Assembly (NCBI RefSeq): GCF_003060895.1
Contig: NZ_QAIH01000007.1
Span: 1-46,092, forward strand
Length of the DNA: 46,092 nt
Direction: 5' to 3'
Origin: Acidovorax sp. HMWF029
GTDB lineage: Bacteria > Pseudomonadota > Gammaproteobacteria > Burkholderiales > Burkholderiaceae_C
In this document: positions 17,754 to 24,981 of the stretch, piece by piece
How the letters are laid out: each line of letters opens with the position of its first letter
Position numbering within the stretch: the first letter of the stretch is position 1
Program-made: the position numbers and the translations under genes
The notes under the pieces: generated by a model
What the model saw: the letters and a program-made list of their open reading frames with translations, nothing else
The model's database searches: none
Told to the model about the DNA's origin: nothing

Positions 17754-18161
17754 AAAAAGCAAGCAAGCGCAAGCATTCGCCACGGTTGCGAAAGCGTAAA
17801 AAAGTGTGCCTCAAAAAAAACGCTGCACAACGCTCACCCAAGTCGATTTCACTGCAACGCCGCAAGTCGATTGGCACCCCAGCAGCACCGCAACTACCCC
17901 TTGAGTTTTGTTGCAGTTCGAGACAAATTCAGGCACTAAACAGCTCGCCGCCCCCCGCCACAAGAGGAAGAATCTTCGGGCCGTGAAAGCAGCGGACTGA
18001 ATGCGCAGAAGCATCTGCCGGAAACATGGCGACGAAAGCCAAGACCCATGCCCAGGGAAATCGGCAGGTATCGCCTGGATCGCACTATTTGGCTCCGCAA
18101 CTAGCCGCTTGCACAGCACCTTTCAAGAACCTTCATTCATTGCCCAAACCCAACACTCCGA
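17754..18161. other. Gene-free stretch before the lysozyme gene
   Basis: About 400 bases of lower GC than the surroundings, with A-runs and two similar CAAGTCGATT words (17839 and 17867 regions). I see no convincing gene, RNA or repeat of known type. The promoter for the two genes that follow is probably here, but no clear -10/-35 pair can be defended. Confidence 0.5.
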
Positions 18162-18716
18162 ATGCCCGATTCAATTGACTACTCCTTTTTGAGCGACCTG
18201 GAAGGCGGCAGAGCCACCAAGGGTTATGTCCCAGCATCCGGCGTCAGCAAAAGTGGCGTCACGATAGCAACCGGCTTCGATCTGGGTCAACGATCAGAAA
18301 ACGATCTTAAAAAACTGGGGCTAAGCGTCGCTTTGATTGAAAAGCTGAAACCCTATCTCGAAGTCAAAAAAGAGGACGCTAAAAAACTTCTCGAAAAAAC
18401 GCCTTTGACGATTACAGCGGCCGAGGCAGAGTCCATCGACAAGGCTGTGAAGTCTGCGCACTTGGCGACGGTGACACTGAAGTACGACACAGCCTCTAGC
18501 AACAAGAAATTTTTGGATCTGCCCGCGGAAGCACAAACCGTGATTGCATCGGTTTCTTTCCAGTATGGGAAAAACCTCGATGCAGCCACACCCAAATTCT
18601 GGACTGCTGTCACCAAACAGGATTGGGAAGAAGCCGCCAAGCTGCTCAGAAACTTCGGCGACGTGTATCCCACCCGCAGGAAGAAAGAAGCCACCTTGCT
18701 GGAGAAAATAAAGTGA
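18162..18716 (+). CDS. Pesticin-like lysozyme (muramidase), likely antibacterial effector
   Basis: A 184-residue protein that matches the C-terminal lysozyme domain of pesticin and its relatives, which cut the glycan strands of peptidoglycan. Seen: FLSDLEGG with the probable catalytic Glu14, then KGYVP and SGVTIATGFDLGQ with Thr34 and Asp40, in the same 6-residue spacing as the Thr and Asp of the pesticin active site; and the C-terminal YPTRRKKEATLLEK typical of phage-type lysozymes. The domain fills the protein: there is no signal peptide, receptor-binding part or VgrG/PAAR fusion. To reach peptidoglycan it must be delivered by another system. Base composition is lower in GC than the neighbours, a sign of transfer. 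A phage endolysin is the main alternative, but no holin or spanin is near. Confidence 0.82.
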   Translation: MPDSIDYSFLSDLEGGRATKGYVPASGVSKSGVTIATGFDLGQRSENDLKKLGLSVALIEKLKPYLEVKKEDAKKLLEKTPLTITAAEAESIDKAVKSAHLATVTLKYDTASSNKKFLDLPAEAQTVIASVSFQYGKNLDAATPKFWTAVTKQDWEEAAKLLRNFGDVYPTRRKKEATLLEKIK

Positions 18717-19426
18717 TCAAAACAATCCTGTTCACTGCAGTCGCTGCACTGACATTCAGTGGCAGTGCGCTACATGCATCGCAAGGCACTGGCGAACGCG
18801 CCCTCACTCAGGTTGGCACCACCAGCCCCGAACTGGCAACGGCACTGCAAGACCTCAAGACTACGCTGTACACCAAAAAAACTCCGCTAACGTTCGACAA
18901 CGGCGCCGCTGCGAGCAACTGTGCGGAGTATTCAAATCTACTGACAAACCATTCGCCGGAAGAATCCGTGCGGAATGCAGAAATCAGAGCCGAGTACCTA
19001 GTGTGCGATGCTGTCCGTCTGATTTCCAACGAGTCGTTCCTGGTGAAAAGGCACACCCTGCCCGCCACCGCAGCCAAAGCCCTTTTGGAGCGCCTGGACC
19101 TGCGCTCTTTTCCATCATCTCTGCATAACCGCGCCACTGATCAAAGCCATACGTTGAAGAAGCTACTTATATCGGGCACAGTGAAAATGACCCGTGACAG
19201 CGTGGCGGTTGAAACCGACGAGCAGTTCTTCAGCCTGCAAATCGCTGCGGTGGTCAGTCGCCCAGCCTCCAACAGGAGCGTGAAAACCCTCGAGAGCGAA
19301 TGGATCGTCTGGGTGGGCGACGAGATGAAGAACGGCAACTACAAGTCCTACCGCACGTTGATCGTCCGCCCTCCAACACCATCCTCTGGCGGTCAGTACA
19401 CAGGATCCATCTATCCACCCCATTAA
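18713..19426 (+). CDS. Exported partner of the lysozyme, probable periplasmic immunity protein
   Basis: A 237-residue protein with a signal peptide (residues 1 to about 22, IKTILFTAVAALTFSGSALHA). Two Cys in the mature part (70 and 98) could form a disulfide. The rest has no family I recognise. The GTG start at 18713 overlaps the lysozyme stop by 4 bases (GTGA), with GGAG upstream, so translation is coupled. A muramidase without a signal and a directly coupled exported partner is the layout of effector-immunity pairs whose target is peptidoglycan; in pesticin the immunity protein is also periplasmic. Function is inferred from this layout only. Confidence 0.72.
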   Translation: MIKTILFTAVAALTFSGSALHASQGTGERALTQVGTTSPELATALQDLKTTLYTKKTPLTFDNGAAASNCAEYSNLLTNHSPEESVRNAEIRAEYLVCDAVRLISNESFLVKRHTLPATAAKALLERLDLRSFPSSLHNRATDQSHTLKKLLISGTVKMTRDSVAVETDEQFFSLQIAAVVSRPASNRSVKTLESEWIVWVGDEMKNGNYKSYRTLIVRPPTPSSGGQYTGSIYPPH

Positions 19427-19463
19427 TTCCACCGGCCGGCTCGAGTACTCAACCCGATTGAAA

Positions 19464-21176
19464 CTACCCCTTGCTGCGCAGTGTCCGGCTCAGCAAGATC
19501 ACCGGCACCAAGCCCACTGCCACCAAGGCCAATGAGGGCAGGGCCGCCTCGCCCAGGCGTTCGTCGCGCGCCAGCTGGTAGGCCACCACGGCCAGGGTAT
19601 CGCTGTTAAAAGGGCGCAGCACCATGGTGGCGGGCAGCTCCTTCATCACATCCACAAACACCAGCAGCGCAGCGGCTGCGGTAGAGCGCTTGAGCAGCGG
19701 CCAGTGCACGCGTGCCAGCAGCCCGGCACTGCCCACGCCCAGCATGCGGGCAGAGTCGTCCAGGCTGAGCGGGATGCGCGCATAGCCGCTTTGCATGGAC
19801 TGCAGGGCCACGGCACAAAAGCGCACCAGGTAGGCCCACACAATGCCCAGCGCCGTGGCCGTGACCAGCGCACCCACGCCCCACTGGGGCACCGCCGCCT
19901 GCAGCCAACCCACGGGCAGCAGCAGGCCCACCACGATCACAGCGCCCGGCACCGCGTAGCCCACGCTGGCCAGTTGCACCACGCCGCGCGTGATGGCGTC
20001 GGGCTGGCGGCGTACGGCAAAGGCCAGGGCCAACGCAATCACCACTGCCAGTACGGCGGTGATACCCCCCAGGCGCACGCTGTGCCAGGCCCATTCCATG
20101 AACCGCTCCCATGGCAGCACCGACCAGTCGGCCGCGAGCGGGCGCAGCATGAACAGCACCGGCGCCACAAAGCCCATGAGCACGGGCACCGTACACACCG
20201 CCCAGGCGGCCCAGCGGCGCGCACCGTGCAACGCCAGTGGCTGTGCCTCGGCCGAGCCTGCCCGCCCGCCACCGGTGGCAAAGCGCATGCGCTTTTGTGC
20301 GCGGTGCTCCAGGTGCAGCAGCGCCATCACCACCACCAGCAGCATGGTGGCCAGCTGCGCGGCGGCCAGGCGGTTGTCCATGGACAGCCAGGCCTTGTAG
20401 ATGCCGGTGGTGAAGGTCTGGATACCAAAGTAGCTGGCCACGCCAAAGTCGGCCAGGGTTTCCATCAGCACCAACGCCACACCAGCCGCCACCGCAGGGC
20501 GCGCCAGCGGCAAGGCCACGGCACGGATGCGGCGGGACAGCGGTGCGCCCAGCAGGCGTGCGGCCTCCATGAGGTGCGCGGCGCGCTCGCCCAGGGCCGT
20601 GCGTGCCAGCAGGTACACATAGGGGTAAAGCGAGAAGATGAACACCCACACCGCGCCGCCCAGGCTGCGCACCTCGGGCAGCAGGCGGCCTTCCAGGCCG
20701 AAGGTGTTGCGCAGGCCCACCTGCAGCGGGCCGCTGAACTGCAGGAAGTCGGTGTACGCATAGGCGGTGACGTAGGCGGGCATGGCCAGCGGCAGCAGCA
20801 GCAGCCATTCAAAGGTGCGGCGGCCCGGAAAATCAAACAGCGTCACGGCCGCCGCCGCCAGGGTGCCCACCACGGCGGCGCCCAGCGCCACCAGCACACT
20901 CAGCCACAGCGTGGTCCACACATAACCGGGCAGCACGGTGGCTGCCATCTCGCGCAGGATGGCGCCCGCCTGGGCATCGCCCTGCCCGGGGGCCGACAGC
21001 GGCAGCCACGACGCCAGCACCGCCAGCACCGGCAAGGCCAGAAAGCCTGCAAACAGGATCAGCGGGACGCTGCGAAGGACAGAAGACAGGGTGCGGCGCA
21101 AGGCGGTGGGCTCGGCAGAAGGAAGAAAGCGCACACCTGCCGAAAGGCGTGGGCACCGCAGCACCCAGGAATGCAA
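19464..21176 (-). CDS. Iron(III)-type ABC transporter permease (FbpB-like)
   Basis: A permease of about 560-570 residues with two fused permease halves, each with its own EAA-type loop (for example MEAARLLGAPLSRRIRAVALPLARPAV and DDSARMLGVGSAGLLARVHWPLLKRS). This is the arrangement of FbpB/SfuB iron permeases. It works with the ATPase encoded divergently at 21221. The start is uncertain: no ATG lies near the N-terminus, so a TTG (21176) or the GTG at 21164 is used. The last 83 bases before the stop are repeated at 17362-17444. No periplasmic binding protein gene is nearby. Confidence 0.88.
   Translation of the reverse strand: MHSWVLRCPRLSAGVRFLPSAEPTALRRTLSSVLRSVPLILFAGFLALPVLAVLASWLPLSAPGQGDAQAGAILREMAATVLPGYVWTTLWLSVLVALGAAVVGTLAAAAVTLFDFPGRRTFEWLLLLPLAMPAYVTAYAYTDFLQFSGPLQVGLRNTFGLEGRLLPEVRSLGGAVWVFIFSLYPYVYLLARTALGERAAHLMEAARLLGAPLSRRIRAVALPLARPAVAAGVALVLMETLADFGVASYFGIQTFTTGIYKAWLSMDNRLAAAQLATMLLVVVMALLHLEHRAQKRMRFATGGGRAGSAEAQPLALHGARRWAAWAVCTVPVLMGFVAPVLFMLRPLAADWSVLPWERFMEWAWHSVRLGGITAVLAVVIALALAFAVRRQPDAITRGVVQLASVGYAVPGAVIVVGLLLPVGWLQAAVPQWGVGALVTATALGIVWAYLVRFCAVALQSMQSGYARIPLSLDDSARMLGVGSAGLLARVHWPLLKRSTAAAALLVFVDVMKELPATMVLRPFNSDTLAVVAYQLARDERLGEAALPSLALVAVGLVPVILLSRTLRSKG
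19466..19548. repeat. 83-bp direct repeat, right copy (inside the ABC permease)
   Basis: The copy inside the intact permease gene, identical to 17362-17444. The two copies are in the same orientation, 2,104 bp apart, and bracket the PepSY fragment, the lysozyme and its partner. Confidence 0.95.
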
Positions 21177-21178
21177 AT

Positions 21179-21197
21179 GCGAATTTTAAGCATTCGC
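21179..21197. promoter_or_regulatory. Inverted repeat in the divergent promoter of the iron transporter
   Basis: GCGAAT-TTTAAGC-ATTCGC is a perfect inverted repeat with a 7-base spacer, in the 44-bp gap between the divergent permease and ATPase genes. The overlapping AATGCGAATTTTAAGCATT is A/T-rich and has AATGC/GCATT arms, so it could be a degenerate Fur site, but the match is imperfect. Confidence 0.4.
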
Positions 21198-21220
21198 CCC
21201 TGCCCACCTAGAATGCAGGC

Positions 21221-22303
21221 ATGTTTCTTGAGGTCTCCCAACTCGAAGTGCGCTACGCAGGCCGCGCACAGGCCGCCGTGCAAGGCGTCACGCTCAGCCT
21301 GAAAGCCGGTGACATCGGGGTGCTGATCGGCCCCTCGGGCTGCGGCAAAACCACCCTGCTGCGCGCCGTGGCCGGGCTGGAGCCCGTGACGGGAGGCGAG
21401 ATCCGCCTCACAAAAAGCGTGGTCAGCAGCGCCCAGCTGAGCGTGCCGCCCGAGCTGCGGCGCATCGGCATGGTGTTCCAGGACTACGCACTGTTCCCCC
21501 ACCTCTCGGTGGGGCGCAATGTGGCGTTTGGCATCCACCAGCTGCCCCGGGCCGAGCAGGCCGCGCGTGTGGCCGAGGTGCTGCAGCTGGTGGGGCTGGA
21601 AGGCAGCGAGCACCGCTACCCGCACGAACTCTCGGGCGGACAGCAGCAGCGCGTGGCCCTGGCGCGGGCGCTGGCCCCGCGCCCGCAGCTCATGCTGCTG
21701 GACGAACCCTTTTCCAACCTGGACGTGGACCTGCGCGAGCGCCTGGCGCACGAGGTGCGCGGCATTTTGAAGGCAGCGGGCGCCACGGCCTTGTTCGTGA
21801 CGCACGACCAGTTCGAGGCCTTTGCGATTGGCGATGTGATTGGCGTGATGCACGAAGGCCACCTGCACCAGTGGGACGACGCCTACACCCTGTACCACCG
21901 CCCCGCCACGCGGTTTGTGGCCGACTTCATCGGCCACGGCGTGTTTGCCCCCGCCACGCTGGAGCAGCGCGGCGACAACGTGGTGGCCCAAACCCCCTTG
22001 GGCGAGCTGACCGACCTGGACGAATGCCCCCTGCCCGGCAGCTACCCCGGCGGCGCCTGCGATGTGCTGCTGCGCGCCGACGACATCGTGCACGATGACC
22101 ACGCGCCGGTGCAGGCGCAGATCTTGCGCAAATCGTTCCGGGGTTCGGAGTTTTTGTACACCCTGCGCCTGGCCAGCGGCCACACCCTGCTGGCCCATGT
22201 GCCCAGCCACCACGACCACGCGCTGGGCGAGTGGATCGGCATCCGCGCGCAGGTGGACCATGTGGTCACCTTCCCACGCGAACTGGCATCAGAATCCAAG
22301 TAA
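21221..22303 (+). CDS. Iron(III)-type ABC transporter ATPase (FbpC-like)
   Basis: A 360-residue ATPase. Seen: Walker A GPSGCGKTT (about residues 38-46), the Q-loop MVFQDYALFPH, signature LSGGQQQR, Walker B LMLLDEP, the H-loop VTHDQ, and a C-terminal TOBE-like part (about 250-355) as in ferric-ion and polyamine importers. It powers the permease encoded on the other strand. Its separate, divergent gene is unusual, as these are normally one operon with the binding protein. Confidence 0.92.
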   Translation: MFLEVSQLEVRYAGRAQAAVQGVTLSLKAGDIGVLIGPSGCGKTTLLRAVAGLEPVTGGEIRLTKSVVSSAQLSVPPELRRIGMVFQDYALFPHLSVGRNVAFGIHQLPRAEQAARVAEVLQLVGLEGSEHRYPHELSGGQQQRVALARALAPRPQLMLLDEPFSNLDVDLRERLAHEVRGILKAAGATALFVTHDQFEAFAIGDVIGVMHEGHLHQWDDAYTLYHRPATRFVADFIGHGVFAPATLEQRGDNVVAQTPLGELTDLDECPLPGSYPGGACDVLLRADDIVHDDHAPVQAQILRKSFRGSEFLYTLRLASGHTLLAHVPSHHDHALGEWIGIRAQVDHVVTFPRELASESK

Positions 22304-22312
22304 AAAACGACT

Positions 22313-22354
22313 CCTCCGCGCATCTATCATGCGCTGATAGCTATCATTTTTGAA
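22313..22354. repeat. Short palindromic intergenic repeat
   Basis: CCTCCGCGCATCT-AT-CATGCGCT-GAT-AGCTAT, then CATTTTTGAA. GCGCATCTATCATGCGC folds back on itself. A near-identical element is at 28914-28945 and part of it at 12284-12307. It fills the gap between the convergent ATPase and DCC genes and overlaps the DCC stop codon. Confidence 0.75.
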
Positions 22355-22763
22355 GCATCTCAGGACCAGAATCCTGGTCCAGAAACCGCACCGCATGCTC
22401 AGGCGCAGGCAGCATGCAGGTGGCAGAACGGCCCCAGATGCGATAGCGGTTGCGCGCCACCCAGCGGTACAGCACATCGCGCAGCGGGGCCGGCACCAGC
22501 CAGCCCACCCAGGCCAGCCGCCAAGGCCAGCCCAGGGCATGCAGCACGCGCAGGATGGCAGCCGTGTGTTGCCAGCTGCGCTCCCCATCCACCACCAGCA
22601 GGGTCTGCAGCCCCTCGACCTGGAGCCCCACCCGTGCCAGCAACTGCTGCCCAACCACGCTCTGGATGGACGCGAACCGGATGCGCTGAGCGCGGTCGTG
22701 CCGCAGCAGAAACTGCACCCAGCCGTTGCAAAGCAGGCACTGCCCGTCAAACACCACGATCAT
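22344..22763 (-). CDS. DCC-family thiol-disulfide oxidoreductase-like protein
   Basis: A 139-residue DUF393 protein that opens with FDGQCLLCNGWVQFLL, whose Cys-x-x-Cys gives the family name, followed by IRFASIQS and VDGERSWQHTAAILRVL. The family is small and cytoplasmic, with a thioredoxin-like fold, and its role is poorly known. The start overlaps the stop of the DUF4166 gene (ATGA), so the two are translationally coupled. Confidence 0.85.
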   Translation of the reverse strand: MIVVFDGQCLLCNGWVQFLLRHDRAQRIRFASIQSVVGQQLLARVGLQVEGLQTLLVVDGERSWQHTAAILRVLHALGWPWRLAWVGWLVPAPLRDVLYRWVARNRYRIWGRSATCMLPAPEHAVRFLDQDSGPEMLQK

Positions 22764-23323
22764 GCGGATGCCCCCGCCACAGCAATACCCGGCGGCACCA
22801 GCAGGTGCCCCCTGTAGCTGACCACACGCCCCACGCCAGGCACGGTGGCCTGCACGCGAAAGTGCAGCGCATCGCCCACGCCGGTTTCTTCGGCCACCAC
22901 CTGCGGGCACAGCCACGCGGGGCACGGAATGCCACAGAAATGCAGCTGCTGCAACTGCATCAACAACCGCCCCTCGGATTCGTGCAACACAAAGCTCAGC
23001 CGCGCGGCCCCCAGGTGTTCCACCACCCGGCCTGCTGCTTCGCGCAGGGTGGACTGCATGGTCTGGGCAGGAAAGCGGCGCGTCCACACCTCGGCCTCGG
23101 GGCGCGCCTGCAGCTCGAAGGTGATCGCCCCCTGCACCGCGCGCTGGGGCGCGCCCAGGGCCCAGGCCAGCCCACGCCCCAGCCAGGTGGCGGGCGCCTC
23201 GACCTGCACCTGGCCCACCAGCCGGTGCGGGCCCGAGAGGCCATGAAACCGCGCCAGCGCGGGCGCCAGCCGCTGGTAGGCAGGGCCACCCAGGGCGCGT
23301 TGGTACAGGGACAGGGGTGGCAT
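22760..23323 (-). CDS. DUF4166 domain protein
   Basis: A 187-residue protein. Seen: LYQRALGGPAYQRLAPALARFHG at the N-terminus, LVGQVQVEAPATWLGRGLAW, ITFELQARPEAEVWTRRFPAQ, and HFCGIPCPAWLCPQVVAEE near the C-terminus, all fitting DUF4166, a domain sometimes found fused to saccharopine-dehydrogenase-like proteins. Function is unknown. The ATG at 23323 begins the conserved part, although no clear ribosome-binding site is seen; an ATG at 23404 is the alternative. Confidence 0.75.
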   Translation of the reverse strand: MPPLSLYQRALGGPAYQRLAPALARFHGLSGPHRLVGQVQVEAPATWLGRGLAWALGAPQRAVQGAITFELQARPEAEVWTRRFPAQTMQSTLREAAGRVVEHLGAARLSFVLHESEGRLLMQLQQLHFCGIPCPAWLCPQVVAEETGVGDALHFRVQATVPGVGRVVSYRGHLLVPPGIAVAGASA

Positions 23324-23420
23324 GGAATCGGAAAGGAGACGGGGGAAAGGAGAGAGGGAGCTATGGATGACCAAAGCCAGTCTATCGCCCGCCACCCCGG
23401 CCACCGACCGCAGGCGGCAA

Positions 23421-23447
23421 AGAAAAAGGCCGACATGCGTCGGCCTT
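23421..23447 (-). terminator. Intrinsic terminator after the YIP1-like gene
   Basis: AAGGCCGAC and GTCGGCCTT form a 9-bp stem with a 4-base loop, followed on the minus strand by TTTCTT within a T-rich run. It sits 31 bases after the YIP1-like gene stop, and separates it from the DUF4166-DCC pair. Confidence 0.88.
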
Positions 23448-23477
23448 CCAGAGCGAAACTGCAGCTCCTCTGTGGGA

Positions 23478-24704
23478 TCAGGACTTGCCCTTGCGCTGCA
23501 GGCTCTCCAGCCCGTTCAGGTCCAGCTGTGACATCAGGCCCTGCAACTCCTTCACACCGACCTTGTCGCCCTCAATGCTGACCACCAGGCCGTTCTTCAG
23601 GATGGTCTTGAACTCGGCATGGCTGCCGTCTTTTTGATAGCGGGTGTGCAGCGTGCGGCCGCCCTCCTGCCAGGTCTTCTCGGCGCGGGTTGGGTCTTCC
23701 TTTTCGCCCTGCGCCATGCCCATTGCGGCCATCTGGCCCAGGCCGCCTATGTCCACGATCTCCAGGCGCAGTTGCTTGTCGTCGTTGCCATACTGCGCGC
23801 TGGCCTGGCTGGTGGGCAGGCCCAGGGCCGCGCCGTCCTGCACGTCAAAGCCCGTGCGGGGCAGGCCCGCCAGCTTGTCGGGCAAGGCGGCCTTGAGGGC
23901 CTGTGCCGCAATGGCCTGGCCGCCGCCCAGCATGCCTGCTGCAGCCTTGGCAGCGTCGCCGGTGGCGGCGGCAATGGCGGCGGGGTCCTGGCTCTTCTGG
24001 GCCTCTTCCATCTTGCGGGCGGCTTCTTCCATCTTCTTGCCTGCGGCCTCCAGGCCTGCGGTGTCGATGGACACCTTGCCACCGGGCGTGGTCATGGTGA
24101 TGGCCGGGGCCCCGCCGCCGCCAAACAGCGCACCACTGCGCGGCATGAACAGCGCGCTGACGGCACCGATGACCACCCCCACCACGATGGCGGCAACGAT
24201 GACCACCACGGTGTAGCCCACCGACTTCTCGGGGGCGCTGCGCATGAGCACCGGCAGGCCGGTGTACAGCAGGTAGATGGAATACAGCGCCGCCAGCAGC
24301 CCCAGCATGGCCAGCGCGGGCAGCAGGCTGAAGATGCCGCCCAACAGGGCGGCCGTGCTGGCATACACCGCTACCTTCAGCGCCTGGATGGAGTTCCTCT
24401 GGCCGCCGAAGGTGGGTGCCAGCGCGTCGATGATCAGGCCCAGCACGAAGATGCCGACCAGACTGAGCACGTACGACACCACCATGTTCACCAGCCCCGA
24501 CACAAAGGGCACGCGGATGGTGACGCCAAAGCCCCCAAAGCCGATCAGCGACATGCCGATGAAGCCGCAGACCGCCGGAATGGCGGCCAGAACCATCGCG
24601 TAGCGGGTGAACAGGGTAGCTGCATCGGTGCTTTCGGCGTCGATGGCGGCCCAGGCCTCTTTGGGTTGCAGAAGAATGCTTTTGACGCGTTCAATCAGGT
24701 TCAT
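23478..24704 (-). CDS. YIP1-family membrane protein with an extra C-terminal domain
   Basis: A 408-residue protein. Residues 1 to about 190 are a Yip1-type membrane domain: the start MNLIERVKSILLQPKEAWAAI, then about five hydrophobic segments, ending at VVVIVAAIVVGVVIGAVSALF. A helical Ala/Lys/Glu-rich part follows (GKKMEEAARKMEEAQKSQD, about 230-250), and a C-terminal soluble domain (about 285-405) that I do not recognise, with LRLEIVDIGGLGQMAAMGM and HAEFKTILKNGLVVSIEG. The start at 24704 has GGGAGG upstream. Function unknown. Confidence 0.8.
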   Translation of the reverse strand: MNLIERVKSILLQPKEAWAAIDAESTDAATLFTRYAMVLAAIPAVCGFIGMSLIGFGGFGVTIRVPFVSGLVNMVVSYVLSLVGIFVLGLIIDALAPTFGGQRNSIQALKVAVYASTAALLGGIFSLLPALAMLGLLAALYSIYLLYTGLPVLMRSAPEKSVGYTVVVIVAAIVVGVVIGAVSALFMPRSGALFGGGGAPAITMTTPGGKVSIDTAGLEAAGKKMEEAARKMEEAQKSQDPAAIAAATGDAAKAAAGMLGGGQAIAAQALKAALPDKLAGLPRTGFDVQDGAALGLPTSQASAQYGNDDKQLRLEIVDIGGLGQMAAMGMAQGEKEDPTRAEKTWQEGGRTLHTRYQKDGSHAEFKTILKNGLVVSIEGDKVGVKELQGLMSQLDLNGLESLQRKGKS

Positions 24705-24981
24705 GGTGCCCTCCCGGCAATGTGGATGGGCCTGCCAATGCATCTGCATGCACGGCCAGGCCGAAAGACGCGGACGATACGGGACCAAACGCCGCTTTGG
24801 CTAGCACCGACAAATCTTGCGCTACCCAAAACGTGGAATATGCACGGTTTCCGAGCGGCGGATTGCCCCAAAGATCTGCAGCGGCGGGCCCGGCAATTCT
24901 GCGGCGTCATCCAACCGGGGATAGGTCCGGCGCCAGAACGATAGAGGCCCAACAAGATGGAAGGCCGCCGTTTGCGCCATG

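Noticed and set aside
17754..18161. Small gene upstream of the lysozyme
   Set aside because: The short frames (for example 18001-18192) have no ribosome-binding site and no protein-like composition.
18162..19426. Phage lysis cassette or prophage remnant
   Set aside because: No holin, spanin, tail or integrase genes are near, and the second gene has a clean signal peptide with no spanin features. A phage origin of the lysozyme domain remains possible.
17362..19548. Insertion sequence or transposon
   Set aside because: There is no transposase frame and no terminal inverted repeat. The 83-bp repeat is a gene end, not a typical target duplication.
21179..21197. Firm Fur box between the ABC genes
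   Set aside because: The inverted repeat is real, but the match to the Fur consensus is too loose to name it as such.
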